Origin: Pseudomonas sivasensis
GTDB taxonomy: Bacteria > Pseudomonadota > Gammaproteobacteria > Pseudomonadales > Pseudomonadaceae
NCBI RefSeq assembly: GCF_013778505.1
Contig: NZ_JAAOWU010000010.1
Coordinates: forward strand, 124,001-188,000
Direction of reading: 5' to 3'
Length of the DNA stretch: 64,000 nt
The position numbers and the translations under genes are program-made. Positions 25,970 through 34,700 of the stretch are shown piece by piece; within the stretch, counting starts at the first letter, position 1, and each line of letters starts with the position of its first letter. Under the pieces are notes generated by a model that was not told the origin of the DNA, did not search any database, and saw nothing but the letters and a program-made list of their open reading frames with translations.

Positions 25970-27442
25970 TCAGGCCCGCGCCGCAGCGCGACTGGCCCCG
26001 CTTTTTTTAGTGGGTACAACACTGTCCTGCTCGACCGGCAGAATCAGTTGATCGGGCACGCTGCCGTGCCATTTTTTCGCACACAGGTAATACAGGGCGG
26101 CGGGCAGCACCAGGCCGATGATCCAGGAGATATCCACACCCCCAAGCGCGCTCACCAGCGGACCGGTGTAGAACTTGGTAGCGATGAACGGCATCTGCAC
26201 CAACACCCCGAAGACATAGACGCTGATACCCAGAGGGTTCCAACGACCGTACCGCCCGTTTGGATCGGCCAGCGCCGGCACGTCATAGCGCTCGCGGGTG
26301 ATGAAGTAGTAGTCCACTAGGTTGATCGCGCTCCAGGGCGTGAAGAACGCCAGCAGGAACAGAATGAAAGACTTGAACGCACCGAGGAACGAATGCTGGC
26401 CGAGCAATGCGATCAGGGTCGCCGTACCGACGATAAGCAGCACGAACACCAGACGCTGCAGACGCGTGACCTCCAGGCGACCACGAAAGCCGCTGATGAT
26501 GGTCGCGATGCACATGAAGCTGCCGTAGGAGTTAAGTGTGGAGATGGTGACCTTGCCGAACGCGATGCTGAAATACAGCAGCGCAGCGGTGGCGCCCGTA
26601 CCACTCAAACCAACGATGTAGGCCACTTCATGACCGGCGAATTGCCCGTTGGCCATGGCGGCGGCGAACACGCCGAGAATCATCGCCACTTGTGCGCCAA
26701 TCACTGAACCGGCGCCCGCAGCGAGAAAGGTTTTCACCGACGACGTGCTGCTCGGCAAGTAGCGCGAGTAGTCCGCCACATACGGCCCAAACGCGATCTG
26801 CCAGGAGGCGGCGAGGGACACCGCGAGCAAGAAACTGCTCCAGCTGAAATGGCGGATTTGCAGCAATGCGCCAATGTCAGCCTGGCCCATCAGGCGACTG
26901 AACAGGTAAACGAAGGCAATCACACCAATGACGCTGGCAACGCGCCCTATGAAGTGGATCACCCGATAACCAAGCACCGTGACCAGCACAATGACGCTGG
27001 CGAAGATCAGGATACCGACGCTGCTGCTGACACCAAACAACTGGCCCAGCGCCTGGCCGGAAAGCACCGTACCGGTTGCGGTGAAACCCAGGTACATCAG
27101 GCACACCAAGACGATCGGAATGGCCGCGCCATATACGCCGAACTGCACGCGGCTGGAGATCATCTGCGGCAAGCCGAGCTTGGGCCCTTGCGCCGCATGC
27201 AACGCCATGACGCCGCCGCCGATCAGTTGACCGATCAACAGACCGATCAACGACCAGAACACATCACCGCCCAGCACCACGGCCAAGGCCCCGGTGACAA
27301 TGGCCGTAATTTGCAGGTTGGCACCCAGCCACAGGGTGAATTGGCTCAATAGACGACCGTGTCTTTCCGCTTCCGGGATGTAGTCGATCGAACGTTTCTC
27401 GATCAACGGGGTGGTGCTTGCACGCGCGTCATTTGCAGCCAT
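25970..27442 (-). CDS. hutTu: NCS1-family permease, probable urocanate transporter
   Basis: This is a CodB-like nucleobase:cation symporter-1 family permease, 490 residues with about twelve membrane helices. Family features include LTLWLGANLQI near the N-terminus, DYSRYLP near the middle and the C-terminal APWSAINLVDYY-like region (FTPWSAINLVDYYF). It lies between hutU and hutX, the position called hutTu in P. fluorescens, where it was assigned to urocanate uptake. Substrate is inferred from that context. Confidence 0.88.
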   Translation of the reverse strand: MAANDARASTTPLIEKRSIDYIPEAERHGRLLSQFTLWLGANLQITAIVTGALAVVLGGDVFWSLIGLLIGQLIGGGVMALHAAQGPKLGLPQMISSRVQFGVYGAAIPIVLVCLMYLGFTATGTVLSGQALGQLFGVSSSVGILIFASVIVLVTVLGYRVIHFIGRVASVIGVIAFVYLFSRLMGQADIGALLQIRHFSWSSFLLAVSLAASWQIAFGPYVADYSRYLPSSTSSVKTFLAAGAGSVIGAQVAMILGVFAAAMANGQFAGHEVAYIVGLSGTGATAALLYFSIAFGKVTISTLNSYGSFMCIATIISGFRGRLEVTRLQRLVFVLLIVGTATLIALLGQHSFLGAFKSFILFLLAFFTPWSAINLVDYYFITRERYDVPALADPNGRYGRWNPLGISVYVFGVLVQMPFIATKFYTGPLVSALGGVDISWIIGLVLPAALYYLCAKKWHGSVPDQLILPVEQDSVVPTKKSGASRAAARA

Positions 27443-27490
27443 GGGTGTTCAACCTCTGATGGATTGTTTTGGGGGTCGCAGCCGCTCAAC

Positions 27491-27580
27491 TGTGGGAGGG
27501 GGCTTGCTCCCGATAGCAGTGGGTCAGTCACCAGACCTATTGGCTGATACACCGCCATCGGGAGCAAGCCCCCTCCCACA
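27491..27580. repeat. REPIN, GTGGGAGGGGGCTTG class
   Basis: A symmetric 90-bp element starts TGTGGGAGGGGGCTTGCTCC and ends with its inverse. It fills most of the gap between hutU and hutTu, just 5 bp after the hutU stop codon, where it could protect the hutU part of the transcript. Confidence 0.93.
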
Positions 27581-27584
27581 TGGG

Positions 27585-29255
27585 TTACTTGATCATTGGA
27601 AGATTGAGACCCTGCTCTTTGGCGCAATCGATCGCGATCTGGTAACCCGCATCGGCGTGACGCATCACCCCTGTCGCTGGGTCGTTGTGCAGCACACGGG
27701 CAATCCGCTCGGCCGCTTCGTCGGTGCCGTCGCAGACGATCACCATGCCGGAGTGCTGGGAGAAGCCCATGCCGACGCCGCCACCGTGGTGCAGCGAGAC
27801 CCACGTCGCACCGCTGGCGGTGTTGAGCAAGGCATTGAGCAGCGGCCAGTCAGATACGGCGTCGGAACCGTCCTGCATGGATTCTGTTTCGCGGTTCGGG
27901 CTTGCTACCGAGCCGGAGTCGAGGTGGTCACGACCAATCACCACCGGCGCCGACAGCTCGCCGCTGCGCACCATTTCGTTGAATGCCAGGCCGAGCTTGG
28001 CGCGCTGGCCCAGACCGACCCAGCAGATACGCGCTGGCAGGCCCTGGAAGCTGATGCGTTCGCGAGCCATGTCCAACCAGTTGTGCAGGTGGGCGTCGTC
28101 GGGGATCAGCTCTTTGACTTTGGCGTCGGTCTTGTAGATATCTTGCGGGTCGCCCGAGAGCGCAGCCCAACGGAACGGGCCGATGCCACGGCAGAACAGT
28201 GGACGGATGTACGCCGGAACGAAACCTGGGAAGTCGAAAGCGTTTTCCACGCCTTCTTCCTGTGCCATTTGGCGGATGTTGTTGCCGTAGTCGAAGGTCG
28301 GGATGCCTTGCTTCTGGAATTCCAGCATGGCTTTGACGTGGACTGCCATGGACTGCTTGGCGGCCTTGATCACGGCAGCCGGCTCGGTCTTGGCGCGGGC
28401 GCGGTATTCGTCCCAGGTCCAGCCGGCGGGCAGGTAGCCATTGAGCGGGTCATGGGCACTGGTCTGGTCGGTGACCATGTCCGGGCGCACACCGCGCTTG
28501 ACCAGTTCCGGCAGGATCTCGGCCGCGTTACCCAGCAGCGCGATGGAAATGGCTTTGCCTTCTTTCGTGTATTTGGCGATACGGGCCAACGCGTCGTCGA
28601 GGTCGGTGGCTTGCTCATCGACATAACGGCTGGCCAGGCGGAAATCGATGCTGACCTGCTGGCACTCGATGTTCAGCGAGCACGCGCCGGCCAATGTCGC
28701 GGCCAGAGGCTGTGCGCCGCCCATGCCGCCGAGACCGGCGGTGAGGACCCAACGGCCTTTCAAATTGCTGTCGTAATGCTGGCGACCGGCTTCAACGAAG
28801 GTTTCGTAAGTACCTTGGACGATGCCCTGGCTGCCGATGTAGATCCAGCTGCCGGCAGTCATCTGGCCGTACATAGCCAGGCCCTTGGCATCCAGTTCGT
28901 TGAAGTGTTCCCAACTGGCCCAGTGCGGAACCAGGTTGGAGTTGGCGATCAACACGCGCGGGGCGTTGCTATGGGTCTTGAACACGCCGACCGGTTTGCC
29001 GGATTGCACCAGCAGGGTTTCGTCGTCGTTCAGATTGGTGAGGCTCTCGACGATCTGGTCGTAGCACTCCCAATTACGTGCGGCGCGGCCAATGCCGCCG
29101 TACACCACCAACTCTTTCGGATTCTCCGCCACTTGCGGGTCGAGGTTGTTCATCAGCATGCGCAGCGGTGCTTCAGTCAGCCAGCTTTTGGCGGTGAGCT
29201 TGTTACCGCGGGCGGCGCGGATTTCGACGTCACGGTATTTTGTAGGCTTGGTCAC
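27585..29255 (-). CDS. hutU: Urocanate hydratase
   Basis: This cytoplasmic NAD+-dependent enzyme converts urocanate to 4-imidazolone-5-propionate, step two of the pathway. It has 556 residues, the normal length. The start is a GTG at 29255 with GAGGAG 8 bp upstream. Conserved family stretches include NLDPQVAENPKELVVYGGIGRAARN at the N-terminus, the NAD-site region LTAGLGGMGGAQPLA and the catalytic-Cys region around PLFCRGIGPFRW. It is the first gene of the long hut run and has a sigma-54-type promoter and HutC-like operator upstream. Confidence 0.97.
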   Translation of the reverse strand: MTKPTKYRDVEIRAARGNKLTAKSWLTEAPLRMLMNNLDPQVAENPKELVVYGGIGRAARNWECYDQIVESLTNLNDDETLLVQSGKPVGVFKTHSNAPRVLIANSNLVPHWASWEHFNELDAKGLAMYGQMTAGSWIYIGSQGIVQGTYETFVEAGRQHYDSNLKGRWVLTAGLGGMGGAQPLAATLAGACSLNIECQQVSIDFRLASRYVDEQATDLDDALARIAKYTKEGKAISIALLGNAAEILPELVKRGVRPDMVTDQTSAHDPLNGYLPAGWTWDEYRARAKTEPAAVIKAAKQSMAVHVKAMLEFQKQGIPTFDYGNNIRQMAQEEGVENAFDFPGFVPAYIRPLFCRGIGPFRWAALSGDPQDIYKTDAKVKELIPDDAHLHNWLDMARERISFQGLPARICWVGLGQRAKLGLAFNEMVRSGELSAPVVIGRDHLDSGSVASPNRETESMQDGSDAVSDWPLLNALLNTASGATWVSLHHGGGVGMGFSQHSGMVIVCDGTDEAAERIARVLHNDPATGVMRHADAGYQIAIDCAKEQGLNLPMIK

Positions 29256-29326
29256 TGCTAGGACTCCTCGGCGATCGATGCGCGAACATGGATGGTGCGA
29301 AGGAGAGTCTTACGCACACATCTTTA

Positions 29327-29340
29327 CTTGTATGTACAAG
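29327..29340. promoter_or_regulatory. Probable HutC operator at the hutU promoter
   Basis: A perfect palindrome, CTTGTATGTACAAG, lies 72 bp upstream of the hutU GTG and overlaps the transcription start predicted from the sigma-54 promoter. It matches the GntR/HutC operator type built on TGTATA/TATACA half-sites. A related site occurs in the hutC-hutF gap. Confidence 0.78.
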
Positions 29341-29343
29341 CAT

Positions 29344-29361
29344 ATGCAATCAAGCGGCCAA
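29344..29361 (-). promoter_or_regulatory. Sigma-54 promoter for hutU
   Basis: On the minus strand the sequence reads TTGGCCGCTTGATTGCAT. The invariant GG (29359-29358) and GC (29347-29346) are separated by exactly 10 bp and TTGCA is intact. Transcription should start near 29335. Known hut regulation in Pseudomonas uses sigma-54 with CbrB or NtrC, which fits. Confidence 0.8.
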
Positions 29362-29566
29362 CTTTCTAAGTGAGGTGTTTGGATTTTTTTGGAAAGCGTG
29401 TGTGAGCCTTGGAAATTAAGGCTTAGAGAGATGATGAAATTTCTTACAAAGGGGTTTTCTAGCGAGGGAGGTTTGTCACGACAGCATGGTTTTGCGCCAA
29501 GCTGGGGCGTTCGGTAACAAAATGGTGCGAGGGTTGGAAACAGATCGCAACAACAGTGGGAAACAA
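29362..29566. other. Upstream activating region of hutU
   Basis: About 205 bp lie between the sigma-54 promoter and the REPIN near hutD. An enhancer-binding protein would have to act here. Fragments resembling activator half-sites are seen (TTTGTCAC near 29473, GGTAACA near 29513, TGGTGCG near 29523), but none makes a properly spaced CbrB or NtrC palindrome. No gene is present. Confidence 0.35.
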
Positions 29567-29655
29567 TGTGGGAGGGGGCTTGCCCCCGATAGCGGTGGAT
29601 CAGTCAGCCCATCTGTTACTGACACACCGCAATCGGGGGCAAGCCCCCTCCCACA
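29567..29655. repeat. REPIN, GTGGGAGGGGGCTTG class
   Basis: A symmetric 89-bp inverted pair begins TGTGGGAGGGGGCTTGCCCC and ends with its inverse, immediately before the hutD stop codon. It separates hutD from the hutU control region and may serve as a transcription end for hutC-hutD. Confidence 0.93.
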
Positions 29656-29659
29656 TTTT

Positions 29660-30217
29660 TTAACCGCGCTGAGTCAGTTCGATGATGCAGCTACGGCCAG
29701 TGATAGAGATGTCCAGCAAGCCAGCGTTACCGTCCACTTGCAGGCAATCGTGATGGCCCAGTACCTGGTCCAGCACCTTCACTTCATCCGCCACGCTGAA
29801 CACCAGCACCGTCTGCGCCGTACTGAAAAACCGCTGCACACGATCCATCCACTGCAACCGCGCGTGGTAGCGCTCGGGCGAATAAATCAGGTTGAAATCG
29901 CGAATCGGCCCAGTGATCAATCGGCACGACACCTGGCTGTCACCCTTGAACGCGAACGGTTGCAGCGGTAACAGTCCGCGCTGCTCCTCGCCATCCACGG
30001 TCAGCACCATGCCTGCGCCCTTGATTACCGTGATCACACGCTGGTAACCGGCGAAGGTGGAAAAGCCGCCCGACTCGGCGATATCGGCAATCGACAAGCG
30101 CCAGCCAAAGCCATCCAGGCCATCGCCGGCATCACGGGAGATTTCTTCGGTACTGCCACCGCCGTTTTTCCACGGCATGCGGACGTAATCGGCGGCGCGC
30201 CAGACTTTCAAACTCAT
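29660..30217 (-). CDS. hutD: HutD family protein
   Basis: This is a small cupin-fold HutD/Ves family protein, 185 residues. The typical opening (RMPWKNGGGSTEE) and cupin strands (FGWRLSIADIAESGGFSTFAGYQRVITVIKG) are present. Its ATG overlaps the hutC stop (ATGA at 30214-30217). Genetic work in P. fluorescens suggested HutD sets an upper limit on hut expression, possibly by binding a pathway intermediate. No catalytic activity is established. It is cytoplasmic. Confidence 0.94.
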   Translation of the reverse strand: MSLKVWRAADYVRMPWKNGGGSTEEISRDAGDGLDGFGWRLSIADIAESGGFSTFAGYQRVITVIKGAGMVLTVDGEEQRGLLPLQPFAFKGDSQVSCRLITGPIRDFNLIYSPERYHARLQWMDRVQRFFSTAQTVLVFSVADEVKVLDQVLGHHDCLQVDGNAGLLDISITGRSCIIELTQRG

Positions 30218-30963
30218 TTACTGAAGCGTCCTTCGAGGCTGTGACGGGAACCAGGGTGGATCAACCGCGCGGCGGTCACTGGCTGGCGTCCGGACCAGGT
30301 GCGTCGGCGAATCAACAGGCACGGTTCGGTGGGCTCTATTTGCAGCAGCTTGCACTCGTCGGCGTCGGCGAGGATCGCTTCCACGACGTGCTCGCCTTCC
30401 GTCAGCGGCGCAACCTGGTTGAGATAGGCATAGGGCGTTTGCTGGGTGAAATCCTGCTGCAGGTATTCCGGCGCGACCAAGGCGTTGACGAAACGGTCTT
30501 CGATTTGCACGGGAATATCGTTTTCGTAATGCACGATCAGGGAGTGGAACACCCGCCCGCCTTCGCGCATTTCCAGGGCGACGGCACGTTCGGAACCGGC
30601 GGCCTCTTCGCCCAGGGTGATGACCTGGCAGGTATGCCGATGACCGCGGGAAGCGATCTCATCAGCAATGTTGTGCACTTCAAACAGCGCCGACTGGCTT
30701 TTGGGCTCGGCGACAAAAGTACCGACGCCTTGCATGCGAACCAGCAACCCTTCGGCGGTGAGTTCGCGCAGGGCGCGATTGATGGTCATTCGGCTGAAGC
30801 CCAGTTGGCTGACCAGTTCACTCTCCGACGGCACGCGGTAATGGGGTGGCCAGTTGCCGTTGAGGATCTGCTGGCTGATCATCTGTTTGACGCGGGCATA
30901 CAAGGGCGCCGGACTTTCGTCCATGTGGGCAGCCAGTGAAGACTTGGCGGGCGGAGTCGGCAC
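30214..30963 (-). CDS. hutC: Histidine utilization repressor HutC
   Basis: This is a GntR-family repressor (HutC subfamily) released from DNA by urocanate. I choose the GTG at 30963 because AAGGA lies 6 bp upstream, giving 249 residues; from memory P. putida HutC is 248 residues with the same MPTPP-type start. The much longer open frame on this strand runs into hutF and is not real. The winged helix-turn-helix is at about residues 25-90 (YRVPSESELVSQLGFSRMTINRALREL), followed by a UTRA effector domain. It is divergent from hutF and overlaps hutD. Confidence 0.95.
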   Translation of the reverse strand: MPTPPAKSSLAAHMDESPAPLYARVKQMISQQILNGNWPPHYRVPSESELVSQLGFSRMTINRALRELTAEGLLVRMQGVGTFVAEPKSQSALFEVHNIADEIASRGHRHTCQVITLGEEAAGSERAVALEMREGGRVFHSLIVHYENDIPVQIEDRFVNALVAPEYLQQDFTQQTPYAYLNQVAPLTEGEHVVEAILADADECKLLQIEPTEPCLLIRRRTWSGRQPVTAARLIHPGSRHSLEGRFSK

Positions 30964-31026
30964 AGGGAATCCTTGCAGGGGGAAAAGATGCATAGATTGC
31001 CGGAGTTTACCGAGCAGGCAAACGTC

Positions 31027-31042
31027 TGTATATGTATATACA
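31027..31042. promoter_or_regulatory. Probable HutC operator between hutC and hutF
   Basis: TGTATATGTATATACA contains the perfect palindrome TGTATATACA (31033-31042), the core I recall for HutC binding. It lies 30 bp before the hutF ATG and 64 bp before the hutC GTG, so it could control both, including autoregulation. Confidence 0.78.
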
Positions 31043-31071
31043 AATAAACACACGACCGGAGTGCTCTGAAC

Positions 31072-32436
31072 ATGTCCGCTTTTTTTGCCGAACGCGCACT
31101 GCTGCCTAATGGATGGGCCAACGATGTACGTCTTGAAGTCAGCGCCGATGGCCTGCTGACACAGATTGCGGCCAATGCCAGTGCAGACGGCGCCGAGCGG
31201 CTCAAAGGCCCGGTTTTGGCGGGCATGCCCAACCTGCACTCCCACGCATTCCAACGCGCCATGGCGGGTTTGGCCGAAGTCGCCGGCAACCCGAATGACA
31301 GCTTCTGGACCTGGCGTGAGCTGATGTACCGCATGGTCGGCAAGATCAGTCCGGAGCAACTGCAGGTGATCGCGCGCCAGCTTTACATCGAGATGCTCAA
31401 GGCCGGTTACACCTCGGTGGCCGAATTTCACTACGTGCATCATGATGTCAGCGGCCAGCCTTTTGCCGACCGTACGGAACTGTCGCGGCAGATCAGCCAC
31501 GCGGCCGCCAGCAGCGGTATTGGCCTGACCTTGGTGCCCGTGCTCTACACCCACTCGGGTTTTGGCGGGCAGGCGCCGAACGAAGGCCAGCGACGGTTTA
31601 TCAACAGCACCGAAAACTACCTGGACCTGCAGGCGCGCCTCAAACCGATCCTCGCGGCGCAACCGGCGCAGCAACTGGGCTTGTGCTTCCACTCCCTGCG
31701 CGCTGTTACACCACAACAAATCAATGAAGTCCTGGCCGCCAGCGACAAGACGTGCCCGATCCATATCCATATTGCCGAACAACAAAAAGAAGTCGACGAC
31801 TGCCTGGCCTGGAGCGGCAAGCGTCCGTTGCAATGGCTGTATGACAATGTCGAGGTGGATGAACGCTGGTGCCTGGTGCACGCGACTCACGCCAACCCGG
31901 AAGAAGTGACGCGCATGGCAGCGAGCCGGGCGATTGCCGGATTGTGCCTGACCACCGAAGCCAACCTGGGCGACGGGATTTTCCCGGCAGTGGATTTTCT
32001 CGCCCAGGGCGGGCGCATGGGCATCGGTTCCGACAGCCATGTGTCATTGAGCGTAGTGGAGGAATTGCGCTGGCTGGAATACGGCCAGCGCCTGCGCGAT
32101 CAACGGCGCAACCGCTTGTATCGCAGTGACCAACCGATGGTTGGCCGTACGTTGTTCGATGCTGCGCTGGACGGTGGCGCACAGGCACTGGGGCAGCCAA
32201 TTGGTCGACTGGAAGTGGGCAAGCGTGCGGATTGGATCGTGCTGGACGGTAATGACCCTTACCTGGCGACAGCAACAGAGGATGGCATTCTCAATCGCTG
32301 GCTGTTTGCCGGCGGTGATCGCCAGGTGCGTGATGTGCTGGTCAACGGGAAATGGGTGGTGCGCGAAGGGCGTCATGCAGGCGAAGAAGAAAGCAGCCGG
32401 GCATTTACGCAGGTGCTAAGGGACTTACTCGGTTAA
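31072..32436 (+). CDS. hutF: Formimidoylglutamate deiminase
   Basis: This amidohydrolase converts N-formimidoyl-L-glutamate to N-formyl-L-glutamate and ammonia. Together with HutG it defines the five-step pathway of pseudomonads. It has 454 residues. The metal-binding HSH is at 56-58 (NLHSHAFQ); later metal and substrate residues lie in IHIHIAEQQKEV, LVHATH and GIGSDSHVS. It is transcribed divergently from hutC. GGAG precedes the ATG by about 10 bp, and the HutC-type palindrome lies just upstream. Confidence 0.96.
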   Translation: MSAFFAERALLPNGWANDVRLEVSADGLLTQIAANASADGAERLKGPVLAGMPNLHSHAFQRAMAGLAEVAGNPNDSFWTWRELMYRMVGKISPEQLQVIARQLYIEMLKAGYTSVAEFHYVHHDVSGQPFADRTELSRQISHAAASSGIGLTLVPVLYTHSGFGGQAPNEGQRRFINSTENYLDLQARLKPILAAQPAQQLGLCFHSLRAVTPQQINEVLAASDKTCPIHIHIAEQQKEVDDCLAWSGKRPLQWLYDNVEVDERWCLVHATHANPEEVTRMAASRAIAGLCLTTEANLGDGIFPAVDFLAQGGRMGIGSDSHVSLSVVEELRWLEYGQRLRDQRRNRLYRSDQPMVGRTLFDAALDGGAQALGQPIGRLEVGKRADWIVLDGNDPYLATATEDGILNRWLFAGGDRQVRDVLVNGKWVVREGRHAGEEESSRAFTQVLRDLLG

Positions 32437-32440
32437 AACA

Positions 32441-32528
32441 TGTGGGAGGGGCTTGCCCCCGATTGCAGAGTGTCAGCCAGCAAATCAGATACTGACACAC
32501 CGCTATCGCGGGCAAGCCCCCTCCCACA
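32441..32528. repeat. REPIN, GTGGGAGGGGGCTTG class
   Basis: A symmetric inverted pair of 88 bp starts TGTGGGAGGGGCTTG, 4 bp after the hutF stop codon, and ends CCCTCCCACA. It sits in the gap between the convergent hutF and lipocalin genes and may protect 3' ends. Confidence 0.92.
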
Positions 32529-32549
32529 TTGGATTGAGGGGCTCTCAGG

Positions 32550-33119
32550 TTATTGCGAAGTCTTGGCCATCTGCTTATCCGATGTCCGGAAGATCAACCG
32601 CGTGGTGTCATACCCCTGCTGTCGCGCCCTGCTCAGCAGGTCTTCGCGAGTATCGGCACTGACCGTTGGCGTGCGCGACAGGATCCACATATAGCGCCGG
32701 CTCGGGCTGCCGACGATGGCGGTCTTGTAGTCATCGCTGACGTACAGCACCCAGTAATCGCCCTTGGCGACGCCCGGCAGCAGTGACGTGAACCAGTTGT
32801 TGAATTCCACCCAGAGCTTGTCAGTCTTGCCAGGCACTTGCGGGGTGGCGGTGCCCTTGGCTTCTTCCCACTTCCATTCGGTGGTCAGGCAGCGGTTAAA
32901 CACCGACATGTCGCCATCGGGCAACAAGGTGTAGCGTGCTTCGGACTGCGCGCAGTTGCGCTGAAAGTACATCGGCAATCGGGCCAACTCATACCAGGTG
33001 CCCTGGTAACGCTTGAGGTTGACGCTGCCGGCAGTCTTGGGTTGCAGATCATCGCCAGAATGGCTGGCACAGCCCGCCAAAAACAGGCTGGCACAAAGGA
33101 ACAAAACAAAACGCATCAT
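32550..33119 (-). CDS. blc: Outer-membrane lipocalin (Blc type)
   Basis: This is a lipoprotein lipocalin of 189 residues. A lipobox (FLAGC, Cys at about 17) ends the signal peptide. The lipocalin hallmark appears as KRYQGTWYELARLPMYFQ, and LWVEFNNWF with GDYWVLYV mark later strands. The family binds small hydrophobic molecules or lysophospholipids at the outer membrane. GGGAG lies 7 bp before the first of two adjacent ATG codons. It lies 30 bp downstream of a small lipoprotein gene on the same strand. Confidence 0.94.
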   Translation of the reverse strand: MMRFVLFLCASLFLAGCASHSGDDLQPKTAGSVNLKRYQGTWYELARLPMYFQRNCAQSEARYTLLPDGDMSVFNRCLTTEWKWEEAKGTATPQVPGKTDKLWVEFNNWFTSLLPGVAKGDYWVLYVSDDYKTAIVGSPSRRYMWILSRTPTVSADTREDLLSRARQQGYDTTRLIFRTSDKQMAKTSQ

Positions 33120-33149
33120 TCTTCTTCTCCCGCAGGCTCTCGCCCCGGT

Positions 33150-33404
33150 TTACTTCAGGCCTTGCCCGGAAAACATGAGAACTTTGTCACCGGCATATTG
33201 AACGCTGATAAAGCTGGTTTTATCGCCCCACGTGCAGCTGGACATGCCCAGTGCGCCGGAACAATCGGTCGGCTTACCCAACAACGACTCCACCTCGGCC
33301 TTGGGCATGCCGGCCGACAACTTCGCGTAATTTTCCTGGTTGATCTTGCTGCAAGCGGCCAACAGCACGCAAAAAGCCAGCAAAGCGAGACGGCGTAACG
33401 ACAT
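33150..33404 (-). CDS. Small lipoprotein
   Basis: This is an 84-residue lipoprotein. The signal peptide (MSLRRLALLAFCVLLAAC) has a clear lipobox with Cys18. The mature part (MPKAEVESLLGKPTDCSGALG...CTWG) resembles the SmpA/OmlA-like fold seen in small DUF3862-type proteins, with two further Cys that could form a disulfide. Function unknown. It is probably co-transcribed with the lipocalin gene 30 bp downstream. Confidence 0.87.
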   Translation of the reverse strand: MSLRRLALLAFCVLLAACSKINQENYAKLSAGMPKAEVESLLGKPTDCSGALGMSSCTWGDKTSFISVQYAGDKVLMFSGQGLK

Positions 33405-33497
33405 GGAATAACTCCTGGAGGGACAAGGCAGCGTGGGTATCTGCCAGAAGCTTAGAAGGGAAAATAGGTGTCTGGTTCCCGACGAGTAAAAACAAAA

Positions 33498-33530
33498 AAG
33501 CCCCGAAAACGCTGAAACGTTTCGGGGCTT
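33498..33530 (-). terminator. Rho-independent terminator of fbp
   Basis: AAGCCCCGAAA pairs with TTTCGGGGCTT, with a run of six T on the minus strand just after the stem. It lies about 50 bp after the fbp stop codon. Confidence 0.9.
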
Positions 33531-33580
33531 CTTTAAGGGTGAACCGGCTCACAACAACGCCGATCACTTATCGCCGCAGC

Positions 33581-34591
33581 TTACTTCTTGTGATAGGCCG
33601 TCACGCGCTCAACTTCTTCCTTCGAACCCAGGAACACCGCTACACGCTGGTGCAGGCCTTCCGGCTGGATGTCGAGGATGCGCTGGTGGCCGTCAGTGGA
33701 CGCGCCGCCCGCTTGTTCAACCAGGAACGACATCGGGTTGGCTTCATACATCAGGCGCAGTTTGCCCGGCTTGGATGGCTCGCGGCTGTCACGTGGGTAC
33801 ATGAACAAGCCACCACGGGTCAGGATGCGGTGCACGTCGGCTACCATCGCCGCGACCCAACGCATGTTGAAGTTTTTCTTCAGCGGCCCTTCTTCACCGG
33901 CCATCAACTCGCCCACGTAGCGGGTAACCGGTTCTTCCCAGTGACGCTGGTTGGACATATTGATCGCGAATTCCTGGGTGGACGCAGGAATGGTGATGTC
34001 TTCGTGGGTCAGTACGAAGCTGCCCATTTCGCGGTCCAGGGTGAAACCTTTAACGCCGTCACCCAGGGTCAGCACCAGCATGGTCTGTGGGCCGTAGATC
34101 GCGTAACCGGCAGCGACCTGCTCGGTGCCTGGCTGCAGGAAAGCCTTTTCGTTCAGGGCTTCGTTCTGGCTCAGGTATTCGTTCGGGCAGCGCAGCACGG
34201 AGAAGATAGTGCCGACCGGTGCGTTGATGTCGATGTTGGACGAACCGTCCAGTGGGTCGAACACCAGCAGGTAGGCACCTTTCGGGTATTTACCCGGGAT
34301 CTGGTAGGCATTGTCCATTTCTTCGGACGCCATGCCGGCCAGGTGACCGCCCCATTCGTTGGCTTCAAGCAGGATCTCGTTGGAGATTACGTCGAGCTTC
34401 TTCTGTACTTCTCCCTGCACGTTTTCAGTGCCCATGCTGCCCAGGACACCACCCAGTGCGCCTTTGGACACGGCATGGCTGATTTCCTTGCAAGCACGCG
34501 CGACCACTTCGATAAGGAAGCGCAGATCGGCAGGCGTGTTGTTGCTGCGGGTCTGCTCAATCAAATAGCGACTCAAGGTAACGCGGGACAT
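33581..34591 (-). CDS. fbp: Fructose-1,6-bisphosphatase class I
   Basis: This gluconeogenic enzyme hydrolyses fructose 1,6-bisphosphate to fructose 6-phosphate. I take the ATG at 34591 (MSRVTLSRYL), preceded by GGAG, giving 336 residues. The metal-binding signature FDPLDGSSNID is present, as are GTEQVAAGYAIYGPQT and GGLFMYPRDSREPSKPGKLRLMYEANP from the sugar-phosphate site. It is monocistronic, with its own terminator. Confidence 0.97.
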   Translation of the reverse strand: MSRVTLSRYLIEQTRSNNTPADLRFLIEVVARACKEISHAVSKGALGGVLGSMGTENVQGEVQKKLDVISNEILLEANEWGGHLAGMASEEMDNAYQIPGKYPKGAYLLVFDPLDGSSNIDINAPVGTIFSVLRCPNEYLSQNEALNEKAFLQPGTEQVAAGYAIYGPQTMLVLTLGDGVKGFTLDREMGSFVLTHEDITIPASTQEFAINMSNQRHWEEPVTRYVGELMAGEEGPLKKNFNMRWVAAMVADVHRILTRGGLFMYPRDSREPSKPGKLRLMYEANPMSFLVEQAGGASTDGHQRILDIQPEGLHQRVAVFLGSKEEVERVTAYHKK

Positions 34592-34700
34592 GTAAGGCTC
34601 CGGAGAATGGGGGGCTTGAAAACCCGCGCAGTTTAACGCGAGTCGGGGCGTATTTCCTCCTATCAGAGGATTTAAACCCAATAGAGTTCATGGACTTTAT

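Noticed and set aside
29470..29530. CbrB or NtrC enhancer palindrome upstream of hutU
   Set aside because: TTTGTCAC/GTAACA and GCGCCA/TGGTGC fragments are present but their spacing does not fit known site geometry.
30964..32040. Very long N-terminal extension of the hutC reading frame
   Set aside because: It lies antisense to hutF, has no family similarity, and a good ribosome site with GTG at 30963 gives the usual HutC length.
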